From NCBI GenBank assembly GCA_015956445.1, contig WIUZ02000004.1, forward strand, positions 1,674,001-1,738,000: a stretch of 64,000 nt of DNA. The letters are read 5' to 3'. This DNA is from Thelephora terrestris. Lineage: Eukaryota > Basidiomycota > Agaricomycetes > Thelephorales > Thelephoraceae. The translations under genes were made by a program, and so were the position numbers. Within the stretch, counting starts at the first letter, position 1. Each line of letters begins with the position of its first letter. The notes beneath the pieces were generated by a model. The model saw nothing but the letters and a program-made list of their open reading frames with translations, made no database searches and was not told where the DNA came from. This document shows, piece by piece, positions 46,157 to 57,750 of the stretch.

Positions 46157-46925
46157 CACTGAGGACAAGGGCCCAAACACCCACCAGGCACATGGTAAGT
46201 ACTTTGTGATCACAGCCAACAAGTAATCACAATGTGACCAGTGGGCAAAGTGGTGAGCACATTCCAAACACACTCAGCACTTGCATCACATTTCGTCATC
46301 ACCAAACATGTAGATTACACTCAGGATTCATCACAAAAAGTGATTTGAATGTGCTTGGCAATCACATTCATGTTTATTCAGCATGTGAGGAATTGGCTAG
46401 GTGCATTGTGTTGAAAAGTCTGTCCCGGCCATCAAATGGACACATAAAAGCCACATTGCCGACAATGTATTCAGCATGTGCCTGGTGGGTATTTGTCTGT
46501 TCTTGGTGTGAGATAGATTCAAATTCATTGCACATGATGATCCTGCCTAATAGTTAGCCACGTGGCAGGTGTTTCCATACTCACATACCAAATCCACACG
46601 TAGTTGAGGCTTCCTTTAGGCAATGCTGAACTAAACTTTCAGTTCCCTAAGTTCCTCCTATGGAGGCTCCCTCACCTACCACACCCACCTCCCCCACAAG
46701 AAGCCAACAAATGAGCTCATGTTTTTGTCTACTAACCATGAGCAGACACCTCTATCACTTTCACACTCATTCACCAGGCTGTGTTCACAATCAACAGAGA
46801 GCAAAAGCACTGTTAATTTGTGTCAACAGCCTGGGGTATATCCACCCCTATTCCCAAATTATGAGGATGCTCATGAGCCGCAAATTTGGAGATGTATAGA
46901 AATGACTTTGGACCTCAGTCATCAG
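45900..46925. other. CpG-depleted block overlapping the TSR3 3' end
   Basis: Counting by eye, CG dinucleotides occur about 7 times in the 1,020 bases 45901-46920, while flanking 60-base lines usually hold 3-5 each. TG and CA are abundant instead, the mark of cytosine methylation and deamination at CpG. The block begins in TSR3 intron 4 and ends sharply near 46925. It contains an inverted repeat ACCCACCAGGCACATG at 46179-46194 and its complement at 46475-46490, with weaker matching inward, and a repeated ATTCAGCATGTG (46377 and 46471 regions). No coding frame was recognised after the TSR3 stop. Confidence 0.65.
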
Positions 46926-49492
46926 CCTCACCGGTGTGTACTCACAAAATCATCAAGACATTCCTGTGCTTTCACGATCACGCCTCCCACTAAAATCAGG
47001 GTGCCTTACAAGATTACAGTGCGAATGAGAACATCCACCTCACCCCGCGGGCAAAGAAAGCATACGTGATCCGAACGGGGTTCACTGTGCTGAGACGTTC
47101 TCGACAAGCTGAAAGTCGGTCGTAAATATCACCATGGCGGGGCTCTTTCGGCCAGAAGAAACACCCACGGAAGTACATAAAACCCACTCTATGGCTCGGT
47201 CTAACTCATCTCAGCGTCGTCACCAATTAATACGCGATACTCGGGACGCTGGTGGTCGAGAGTTCCTCGCAGATGACCCCGCAAGCCATGGGGACCGCGA
47301 CACAGTGACATTTCTGCATGAACCTTTGAGCCGGGGTGCACGCATTCTCTCGCATCGCTTGACGCGTCATTGACGATTACCGAGTCGGCCCAGTTCCAGG
47401 AGGAGTCGAAGCGATTCAGGGAAGGGAACCAGGCGACCCAAGCGAAGCCCGAAGCTGCCACCAGAGTCACAGACAAGGTTGATCATTGGGGTGCGCTGGG
47501 CATGCGCAGTTGGCAAGGCGCAAAGACGAAATTTGCCGGGTCAGTTTAGAACCTGATGAGATCAGTGTTGTGGTAGATGTGGCCCCACGGTCCGACGGAT
47601 ACCACTTCTCCGACCCCCATCGTACGCCTCGTCATCCCTGCTGCATGGTGTTTTGTTCCGACCGCACCACATGTTTGGATATCCAACAATGCATATTGGG
47701 TCCGCGTCGCGACACAACCAACGCGATGCATTGTCCCTATTCATGAGCAGTACCCTGTCCGACCCCCGCATGGATGATGTAAACGAACCTTGATGACCCA
47801 TTCAGACCACCAGATATCAGCACTCGTCGGAGTTCCTTCTTAAAACGGCGCTACCTAACACCGATCCGATTTCAAAGCCCCCGGCGAAAGGTTCGCAACT
47901 CCGGTAAGGTGCTTCGCGTGGCCGCTATCACCCCCAAATCTGACGTTGGAATGCACCAGGTTTCTGGAGGCCTCAGGGGTTTCGGCCGCGCACACGAGAC
48001 GATCGCGGCGCTGGAACGAAGACTCAGCGAGAACGCGGAGATCGCAGGAAGTACAGAGCGCGACCGTGATCCTTCGGATGCCCATGCAACTTCTCAAGAA
48101 GGGATGCGGTCAAGGTAGTCGCTAATACAAGAGACATATCGAGGCTTACCTTACCCTGGAGATCGGTCGGCTTGCCATAGACAGCAGATCGAGGAATGTG
48201 TTGCCCTCAGGGTGGGATTGCGGTACGAGGTCTCAGGGTTCGGATTCGCCCCGCGCGGGAGGCAGGTGGTGGGGCTCTCTACAACATGGGAAGACACTTT
48301 GCCCCTGAAATTTCCGTCGGCGGTGTCGCGGGTAACACGGGCAGGGCCTTCGGCACACGTCCAGCCATTCCTCACACGATACCAGGCAAAAGGCACAGGG
48401 GAGTTCCCAAACCTTCAGGGAACTCAGGCGCTTTTTCCTCGTCGAGGAGCGAACCCGAGCATCGGAACCTGAACCCGAAGCTTCTCTTAAAACGGCGAGG
48501 GCGGACCTCTCCGAGCCCCGGGAGAGACTCAAGACCATGGCCTTATTGATGGAGGATTCTCTCCTGTCAGATATATCCTCCCAACAACGGAGCCTTGAGA
48601 TATCCGATGACACCGTGAGGCGCTTAGAAGGACCTGAAGAAGCTTGGAGGCTTGCCTTGGAAAACGCAGCAACAAAGCGTGGAGGATTGAAAACCTTTCA
48701 AACAAAGTTCGTGGCCGAAGCTCAACGCTCCGCGGGTGCTTTGGAAGAAAGCAACGGGCGAGTCCAGAAAGCAGGGAAGAAGCTCACAATCACGGGAGCT
48801 ACTAAGGAAGCAGAGCGAGGAAACAACTCGACGAGTCGCTGAGATTTACAGCCGCAATTTTCAGAAGCCACACGCGGACGGTCTGGCAGTGAATGGTGGA
48901 TGACATTCAAAAGCTCGAACGTGGCTGAGGCAGGGGTTTGGGTGGCCGTGTACCCACTTGGTACCCACCACCAACCGCGAGTGAGAATGGAAGCGTACTT
49001 GATCTCAGGTGATCTGAATGCGTCATGACCCTACATCTAGTCGCAGGTCTGGCCCGTAGAGGATTTGAATGATAAGCATACACTTGCTGCGTTTCACCTT
49101 GCATTTTGAGGGGGGCGGCGCATCCCATTCCGTGCGCTCCTCTATACAGAAGTCAACAAAAAAAAGAAAAGAGCACCGCAGTGATCGGATTCCGGGATGA
49201 TCCACCCTTGCAGGACTTGACTGGGGCGCTTGACCACTTCGTTTCATCAACCCCCCTCCATATTGTATGCTGTCTAAAAATTTCCGGGGATTGGCCGCTC
49301 TAACTGTCCTCCCGGGACTGACCTGTTGATTTTTCCGGTAATACGCCATAGCAACACTAACTTATACGGTCTCCTACGGTGGAGCCATGCAAAATTCGTG
49401 CGGCTTTACAAATGCTACAAAAGCGAGGCCCACCAGTCATTCCTTCTACCCAGCAACCTAAGTCCTCCGACCTTCCAAATATCTCAGCGTCG
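46926..49492. other. Gene-poor region with weak coiled-coil-like frames
   Basis: Normal CpG density returns here. Two plus-strand stretches look partly coding: about 47385-47545 (ESAQFQEESKRFREGNQATQ) and about 48440-48842, which is described separately. No splice chain linking them was found. The rest shows only short open frames. No transposon ends were seen. Confidence 0.35.
48440..48842 (+). CDS. Weak candidate: coiled-coil-like open frame, not recognised
   Basis: A frame open from about 48436 to the stop at 48840-48842, with ATGs at 48537 and 48549. It is rich in Glu, Arg, Lys, Leu and Ala (ARADLSEPRERLKTMALLME, ISSQQRSLEISDDTVRRLEG, AWRLALENAATKRGGLKTFQ), with a loose heptad pattern suggesting a coiled coil. 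There is no hydrophobic leader and no named domain. It could be the last exon of a larger gene, a relic, or chance. Confidence 0.25.
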
Positions 49493-50330
49493 ATGTCGTT
49501 CCGCTTGCCAACCAACCCGGACGCGTTCATCCCTCCACCTTCCGAGCAATTAACGCTCGCAAAACCCTGGAGGGGAACGTTTGTATATCCTCAGGCCCAA
49601 CCGTCTAGGAACGCAACGCTCCAGGAAATATTCGTCGCTGCTGCAGAAACTGAGGGTGACAAGTACGGCCCATCTCTCGATCTTTGACATACTTCCTTGT
49701 ATCTGATCTTTCGAGTGATCGCAGTCGCGTTGACCTTTGGAAGAGACGCCTGTCCCTTCACGTTACCAGGTCCCAGATGGCTTCACGGGATATAACGGTC
49801 ATGATGCAGCGCCAATCTGTGCCCCTGTGCGCATTCATGCCGGACCGTCTGGCAGATCCCAACGCGCACTCCGCAAATCAAAAACACTTCAGTACGCTGT
49901 CCCAGATGCTCTCTCGGAACAATCTCGTGAGTTTCAAGGTTTTTCGAAGTGCCTGGGTCATATCGGGTTGGGTTGCTCCTTCGCTCATCGCTATTTCCCA
50001 CGGCAGGTCGCTTTCGCTCCCTTTGATACGAATAATAGACGTGGCCCCGGAGTGCTAATTTTCTCCCCTCTGACTCCGGCCGATTCCCTCCTTGCGGGCG
50101 CAATTTTGATGACACCCGATCTTCTTGACACCATTACCTCGGGCGGAACTCCTCCACAAACCGGAGGCACTTCCCCATATCAACAAGCGACAGCGACCCA
50201 TCCGGCGGCCTACCACCAACCACATCAAGCATACGGTTACCCGCCTTCCAACGCACAATACAGCCGGGCCAGATCGGAGAGGGGCACCAACTACTTCATG
50301 GAGTACGACACTCAGTATCAACCTCTTTGA
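49493..50330 (+). CDS. Conserved-looking protein of unknown function, possibly SPOC-like
   Basis: Three exons from ATG 49493 (MSFRLPTNPDAFIPPPSEQL), joined at TEGDN-RVDLWKRRLSLHVTR and at MLSRNNL-VAFAPFDTNNRRG, ending at 50330. The central part alternates strands and helices: AKPWRGTFVYPQAQ, LSLHVTRSQMASRDITVMMQ, PLCAFMPDRLADPN, GVLIFSPLTPADSLLAGAIL. The W.G.(F/V)V pattern followed by paired strands is reminiscent of SPOC or related beta-barrel domains of transcription regulators, but this is only an impression. The C-terminal 60 residues are Gln, Tyr, Pro and Gly-rich, probably disordered. The frame is also open upstream to about 49379, so a further N-terminal exon is possible. It is convergent with the kinesin gene (243 bp). 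Confidence 0.6.
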
Positions 50331-50573
50331 GTCGGTCGATCAGATTCTTAAAGGCTGAACTAGAATTATGCTTCACCACTCATTAGACTCGCATCATCTT
50401 TTGCGAAATCCTTCGTCTTACTGTACCACTCTGATTGTAATCGTCCTGGTGAACCTCCGGATCAACTTAGCGCGTAGTAATCGGGGTAATAGAACGTGAA
50501 CGCCACATCCCGGACATCAGACGAGAAAAAAAAAAGTAATATAATGTATCCACATCAAAGCCTCAAAAAACAG

Positions 50574-53538
50574 TTACTGGTCTCGACCACTCCAAACCTT
50601 CCTAGGCGAAGTCGCGGGCACCCATTCGTCCCCGTCGGACTCAGCGTCGTGTCCGGGCCTCCCTTTCCTTGCTCTTTTCGGCGGAGTCGAGGGATCATCC
50701 TGCGGTTGGTCTTTTAGCGACCCACTTGCTTTCTGAGGGCTATTTGTCACCTCCACCTTCAATGGATCCCGCTTGCGCTTTCCGGCCCTCGTTCTAGATC
50801 TCCAATCCTCCGACACATCATCGGCCACCCCGTTTTCATCACCATCCTCCTCTTTGATACACTCTACAGAAGCCTCAGCGGAAGCACACGGGAGGCTTGG
50901 CTTCTGCCTCGCGGTCCTACTGCTCCGTTTTGGTCGGGTGTGTCGAGAGGACTTCTTGGAGCGCTTTGGAGAGGGATGTAGTGGTTTGTTATTCTTGACG
51001 GCCCATTCCATCTCGATGATCCTATTTTTTTCAGGTTTCTTTTGTAAGGGTGCCGAACCGAACAACAGATCTTATGCAACACTCGCCTCTCCTGGAGCTT
51101 TGTGTTATTTGGAACGTACGTCCGTGCTTTGCGATAGAGTTCCAGGGATATGTCCAAACGACCCCTGTTGAAAAGGTAAGAAAGTGAAGAGAGGCTACGG
51201 AACGAGCCCACTTCTGTGACAACTCCCTGGCAAGGGAAACGTACGCCCGCCCAGTCTTCTTCTTGGATGCTGTCGTGGGTGCGACATCCAAATCACTATC
51301 CTCCTTCCTGCTCACACCATGGGTCATCAGCCGAAATGATTACTAGAAATACTGGCGTGAGACACGTACACCTTCCTCTCAAGTTCCGTCAGTCTGGCTC
51401 GGAGTTCATTATCCAGATCTCGGTGATGCTTGAGCAGATCTTCAAGTACATCATTGATCTGATCTGCATGTGCAGATCCTGATGCCTCCGCTTCCATGGG
51501 AATGTCTCCATCTTGCAACGGTTCAGGCTTGACATCAAGGGATAACCTTCTCTCCACTTCCGCCTCCTCCGCGCGCTCCCTCCGAGTCTCTTCCTCTCTC
51601 GCAAGTTTCTCTCTCTCTTGCCTCTCGAGCTCCTTGGCGACTTCTGCCCTCACGAGGGCAGCAATCTGCTCGTTCATCTCCAGTGTCATTGGCTGGGGTT
51701 GGACTTCTACGATAGGCGGGAGAGGGGTAGGGGGTTTGGAAGTTTGACCTCCAGCAACTGGGATCATGGATGTCCTTGATTTGGATGGAGGCTTGACTGT
51801 CACACGAGATGGACCAGCCAATGCTGGCCCGTTCGATGCAAGAGAATCAGGAATGACAGCCGCTGCCATCTTTTGCGGCGCTTGCTGGATCGCAGCGAAG
51901 TGAGGCTTCGGTGGGGGTTTGTGGTCTAGTCCCGCTGATGAGTAAAGCCTCTTGAAACCCGAGCGAGCATCAATACCTCGTTCGTTAACCACAGGCTTAT
52001 TCTCAATATTCTTCGTTCGTGCTGCAAAACTGTGGGAAGAATCAACATTTTGGTCACCTCTCGTGCCTCGGAACGTACTTCAGGGTATTAAGGGTATCCT
52101 GGCGGAACTTGACACCAGGGGCGAGATTAACGATTAAAAGGCCCACGGACGTGCCACCTAGGGCATCTTGGAGGATGCGGGTCAACTTGGAATTTCTGTA
52201 CGGGATTCGAGACTGTTGGGACAGAAAGGTCAATGACTGTAAGTGGGGGTAGCCAGCATGGACCGCTTACGGCTCCTTGATTCAAGGCATGGACTACCTG
52301 GCCCAAGACGCTCAGGGACTTATTTATGGCCGCGGATTCAGCCATCCGTGAGGCATCATTGCCCGTCAACTACAGTGGGTCATCAGTGCCATGTATTCCA
52401 CCTCCGGTTATTTCCACACCTTGTTGTTCTCAGATCCAGCCAAGTCAACCAAGACGAGCTTCCCAGTCAGAGCTGGCAAGATCAAGTAAATCCCAGATAC
52501 ACGCGGTAAGCAAGGAAGTCACCAACTCTTCTGTCTCTCTTCGTCGATAATGTTCACCTCGATCGTCAAAATAGCATGACTCCGTGAGCTGGCACGGTTC
52601 AAATTTGTCGCACCGACTGAGCGGGCTTTAGAAGCTTTACTGTGTTCCGTTCGGTGCGCCACCGTTCAGCCAGTCTTTCGACAACAACAGGGCGCGAGCG
52701 ACGCACGAGTAAATGTTCTTAAACTCTTGTTCCGTAGAAACGGGGAGAGAGGATAAATTGGCCACGAAGATCTGCCCTGCATCGTTCTCTCGTACGGGAA
52801 GTTTCGGCGCCTGCGGCAATGATACCACACGCAGTGAGCCACCATCTAACCGAATTGGATGATAAACCTACCGTCTCTCGGTCACCCAGAAGGTCATAAA
52901 CCTCGTCCTTGTAAATCTCGAAATACGAGACGTTAAAGTTTAGTTTCTTACTCGGATCTGGATGGGGACGATGCAGGATTTCCTAAACGAACGGTGGTTT
53001 AATATGGCGGTGCGAAATCCCTGGTTGTACGTACATGCATGACTCTAGGGATGATTCCTGGCTGGGTAGAACTACCCTGCATCGTGTGGGTCTTCCCCGA
53101 AGAGGTGACGCCGTACGCAAATATCGTCACAGTCTTCGTGTGGGAAGGTGAGAATCAGCGTTCTAACAAATAACAGCAAAACTGGCTAGGGAGGTACTCA
53201 CGACTCCGTCGTACAAAACATCCAGCAGAGGTTTCACGTCATTGTTGTAAATGTCTTCCTGGCTTGAGTCTTGCCCGTAACAGGAGGAGAATCTGCCGGC
53301 GAGACCACGACAAATCTCAGTTTCCGTCTCCAGACGAGCGGCCGACAGACCACCCCCTTCTCCGCATGACTTACGGAAAAGTAAGAATTTGGTTCCTCTG
53401 GTTGGTGACAGAAATGGACGCAGATCTGAGTTCTTCGTCCCGCATAATCCTAATGCAATCATCCTCGGGTTCGTTGTTGATCCTCGGACGGAGTCGAGCA
53501 GTGATTCGAATCTTGTGAGCTGCAGATCCAACAACCAT
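50574..53538 (-). CDS. Kinesin motor protein, kinesin-10 (KIF22/Kid)-like
   Basis: From ATG 53538 the motor begins [20 protein letters not shown]. The next exon continues [20 protein letters not shown], then [20 protein letters not shown] (P-loop GVTSSGKT), [31 protein letters not shown], the switch region [20 protein letters not shown] followed by [10 protein letters not shown], and the post-motor part ([20 protein letters not shown]). A coiled-coil helix rich in Glu and Arg ([20 protein letters not shown]) and a later helix [20 protein letters not shown] lead to a basic, nuclear-looking tail ([20 protein letters not shown]). Kinesin-10 motors push chromosome arms along spindle microtubules; subfamily is inferred from VLG-VV-ALNQG and the C-terminal layout. 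About ten exons, some boundaries approximate. The frame of the first exon is not the longest open frame there. Confidence 0.82.
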
Positions 53539-53963
53539 GTCGAAACGGCGCGAGTCGATGAAGTGTCTCCAGAGGCAATGAAAGTAGGAATGGTATAGCG
53601 CGCCCGGCTATGGTCGAAAGAGCGTATTCCGCGTCGGGGGTGGGGTGGCCGTGGCTTGTTCAGGACAGAGGTGTTGGAATTGCGAAACCACGTGATCGTG
53701 ACCTTCACGCGATGTTCAACCTCAAGTTTCACCCGTTGCCAACGAGTTCTCAAATGTTTTAGCGGGCCATATGTGATGCAACGCGTGCGTGAAAAAAGGT
53801 GTATATTCTCCAGGAAAACAACGGAAACAAGAACGCGGTCAGAACAACCAGGATATATGGACGAACTTCAAAACTTCACAACGCCGTGCCGACCTCCCTG
53901 GTTGAGTGTAAGTTCAACGAAGTCAGGTGAGATCTGTGATTTCTAACCTACCCACAGGGGAAC

Positions 53964-56107
53964 TCACTTTCTCCCTGTACGGGGACTGGGCTGTTGCTGA
54001 TTCTGGAGGATCCACTCGCACCCCCACTCCTCCAGTTCTTCATACAGACCGTTCATACACGCCCCGCTTATCTCCGTACCGTCATTGAGGTCACCCGAAC
54101 CGGGGTAGCTCTCACGGGCACCTACTCGTCCCATATCAACATTTGGTGGAGAATTACCAGAGTATCCCGTCCCTCGAAGCGTAGCCTGAGCTGGAGTACT
54201 TGTGAAAGGCGGGGAACCAGACCCTGTGTGTGTCGACCGTATTCCCGCGCCAGAGGCTCCGGGAGTAGAAAGATTTACGACCCGAAAAGCTCCTGGGATA
54301 GAAACAAACGAGGCCGCGAAATCCCTATAGCCCGAAGTGGAGGTCAAAAGCAGTGAACCAGTGGCAGTGGCTCCAGCACTCCCATTAGAACCAGAGCTTG
54401 GATTAGATCTCGACGTGTAGCTTGACGACTCAGCCTGTGTATCTTCCTCGGGTATGGAGAAAAGAGCGCCTGGGACACCGTAGACACCAGAAACAGAAGG
54501 CTCAAGAGAGTTTCCGCCAGCAGATGGGGTGATGTGAGAAGGGCTACCTGCTTGTCCGGGGCCATCCCGGTGAAGTGAGGACCCTGTCCCGCTAGATGTA
54601 GGGAATACACCTTCTGGTCCCACATAATCATAGTATTCGTCGAGTTCGTAAGGCACCGTTGGGCTCGTCCCTCCTTGGCAGGCATGCTCTGAATTATAGG
54701 AAGGACTTTCAGAGATTACGCTAGCTCGGGCAGATGCCGAGAACGGAACAAGTTTTGCGCCCGTTATTGCGCCCGTAGACCTAGGAGCAAAGAACTTCGG
54801 GGACTGCCCGCCTAAGGTATCCTCCACGTAGCTTGTACTGACCGGCCGCGGGATGGTAAGGCCTTGATTGCCAGTAGTCGATGCGAAAAAAGGAGAACCT
54901 CCACCCGGATTAACCAAGAGCGAGGAAGATGGAGATTTTCCGTTTGAGGTAACCTTGCCGAGGAGGTGGTGGGTGGGAGACATCGACGGGGACGCGGGTG
55001 AAGAGTGTCCGTCACTGGTTCCAGGAGATCGTTCATCACAAGAGTGGAATTCTTGACTCGCATGTTGCGGGAATGTAGAAGCGGCGGATGGGGAAGGATC
55101 CACCGGAGATTGGGCGTACGGGTGAGAGATGCGGCGATGGACCATTGACGGACCCTGGGTATGCAGATGGAACACAAAATTCCTGTGAGGGGAAGACTGC
55201 TTCGGATCCACCAAGATAGGACTTTCAGGAGGGGTTTGAATCGGCAAGAAAGGTGGGATAGGAGCCCTTCGCAAGAATGTATATCTCTTGACCATTGGAG
55301 GGCTTTTGATCTCTGGGGTCGCCTGGGTAAAACTGCTTGGAGATATACTAAAGTGCTGATCTGGGGTTGGGATTTCTGTTGTGTTCTTTGGAAGACACTC
55401 GGACAGGTCCTTAATTTGATTTTGAGATACGAGTCTGACAAGAGCAGATTCGGGTAGGAGATTTCCAAGGGAGCTTTGAGTGGAAGATGCCGGGGTATCT
55501 AGGGCGTAAAAGAACGACTGGTCTGGGGGAGACGCGGGATGGGCGGCAGGCGGGATCCGTAGCCCCGGAATCCTGGAAGATCGGCCCAGCCTTTGAAACA
55601 CGCTGAGTTTCTCGTCCCGATGGCTGAAATAAGGGGCTGTTCCTCGTCCGAGAGAAAGGAACCTGGAGAGGTGTAACTCGGGAGGCCCGGCTTGGGTGAA
55701 GAAGGGAGGCGTACGAAAATCGTGAGTTTATTTCTTGGACAGTACTGTGTTCTGAACATTTCCTCTTGATCTCCCAATCCGGAGAACCGAGCAAACCAAC
55801 CAGGAGCGCTGCCCGTGCGGCTTTCAGTAAGAGCCCAAGAAAATGATATTAGGCGATATCGCGTACGTAGCTGAGATGATGAGTTATTCGAAGGGGTGTG
55901 CCCGCTGGCAGCATCCGCCTTTCGACTTTTGACATAGAGATACTTGACAACTAACAGTAGGATGAGCGACGAGGGAATGACAGTTAGAGAAGTGATGAAA
56001 GCGATTGCGGTGGGTGACGAGATTGGGATTGGGACAGCGACGACTGGTAGAACGAGAGAGAGAGTTGCAACGAACGCAGATAGCAGCTTCAAAAAAGGAG
56101 TGGACAT
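53964..56107 (-). CDS. Membrane protein with long Ser/Pro/Gly-rich tail
   Basis: The first exon from ATG 56107 has a signal-like MSTPFLKLLSAFVATLSLVL, then a second hydrophobic helix (AIAFITSLTVIPSSLILLLV) followed by basic KYLYVKSRKAD. After an intron the frame shifts to FLSLGRGTAPYFSHRDEKLS and then runs open for about 545 codons to 53964. That long part is rich in Ser, Pro, Thr and Gly with short motifs such as TPPESPILVDPKQSSPHRN and PYELDEYYDYVGPEGVFPTS, and is likely disordered and phosphorylated. So the protein looks like a membrane-anchored, cytoplasm-facing regulator of unknown role. All three minus-strand frames are partly open around 55500-55800, which makes the exact splice point uncertain. 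No named domain was recognised. Confidence 0.6.
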
Positions 56108-57750
56108 GTTTTGTCAGGGTGGTTTCACAAGGCGGTAGTGTTCGTGGTTGTGGTTTGGGGTAACCAAGAAAACGTCAACGGTTATCGTCAACCAGTTGGA
56201 AATGGACGCGCGGGTCGAAGGCCGCAAATGAACGCGGCAGCGGAATGATGGCGGTACCGGTCCGAACCTGCATCTTGGGTTCGCGTGGGTCCAATGATAT
56301 GGACACAGCGAAGGCGAGGATGAATTCGAAATTATCACTCAGGCTGTATGGAAACAGTTGGTTAACTTCCTGGTGGTCGTTGGCAAACTTTCGGTTGATG
56401 CGAGACGTATGGGAAAGGCTCCTACTTAGAGAATCCCGAACCTTTCGCTATTTCTTCACGGTAAATTCTACGACTGTCGGGAGATCTATGTTACAAGGTC
56501 CGATCAAGAGTCGATGGTGATAAGATAACTTTCGTGTGCGTGAAGAAGTGTTCAAACCCCAAAGCGAATTTGACCGAAAACTCAGCAGGATGTAGGGCCC
56601 TCATGTGAAGTGCGGGTGTAAAATGCCGCGGCTGATCATGATGGGTTATCAATATCAGAGAGTGCAGATGGTAATTGAATAACAAGCTCCACCGCAACGG
56701 CCTTCTGGTGCAGGAACATGTAGGTGTACTGAACTGTATGCGATTGGGAATGCGAAAAGGCCACGGTGATGATCGCATTTGGGTGAGGGTATTGAACCTG
56801 TGTGTCACAACATTGCCTGACCTACGATGGTGGTATCATCTCCACAACGCCAGCATCGCCAAGCGGCTTGTGCCTGATTGATGGAGGTTTTACGTTCATC
56901 GATTTGGAATATAACCAAAACGGACGGCCCAGCGTCAGGCGAGGGTGTCACTTCAGATAAGACGAGGTCCCCGCACGTACTATGGGACCACAACCCCTAT
57001 CGAACCAGCAAATGCAATACCCTCAACCGAGGCATTGGAGTTGACTGAGATGAATAGGGGAGGGGGATTTGAGAGTTGTAGCCATCAAGGAGACGCGCAT
57101 GACTGTCGCTGTCAGATGAGTACATTAATGTACAGAAATCGTAAGATACATCCCCGAGTGGTAGTAAATGACCCTAGTAGCAACACCCATAAACCAAGGC
57201 AACTGCGTGGCTTAGCAAACCAGATATCAACGAACAACGGAGGCCGACCAAGCGGTGGCGCACAACTAAGCGTCATTACTTCTGTCTTCACGGCGTTCTA
57301 CATAGATAGTTTGAGGGTGGGGCGGAATTGATATCGCCCCAGTTTGTAGGGCGGGTCTAGATCAAGAACGTATGAGCACGATTTGTATTCGCAACTGGGT
57401 ACCGGTTCTGGCTTGGTGGGTGATAGGCCTGGTTTGGATAAGCAGGAGGCGGGTCGACGATGGTCTTGTTTTGAGCGAGGATATTCTTTCTTAGAAAGAC
57501 GAGGCATATAGTGGGATGAGATTAAGGACATATTCAGTAGAACCCTTGTTCTACCTAGCTCCTATGGTTCTCGCAGTCGGACTGCGCGCTGACCGCGGAA
57601 AGGATTTGCAGCCGCGTGCGGCATCGAGTTTGGCTTGACTTTTGATCGCTTTCAGGGGTCTCGTCTTGGTCTCGTCGGCTCCCCGTCAAGGCCAAGATCG
57701 TCCGTCTGCTCCTTGCACCTCATCCCCCCTCTTCCCGCTCCCTACGCGCA
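56108..57750. other. Intergenic region upstream of WC-1 and of the membrane protein
   Basis: 1.64 kb between two divergently oriented genes. Open frames at 56491-56808 (minus) and 56945-57331 (plus) have no family motif and no supporting splice chain. The final 200 bases before ATG 57751 are pyrimidine-rich. A large upstream region fits a regulated gene such as a photoreceptor. No repeats or RNA genes were seen. Confidence 0.4.
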
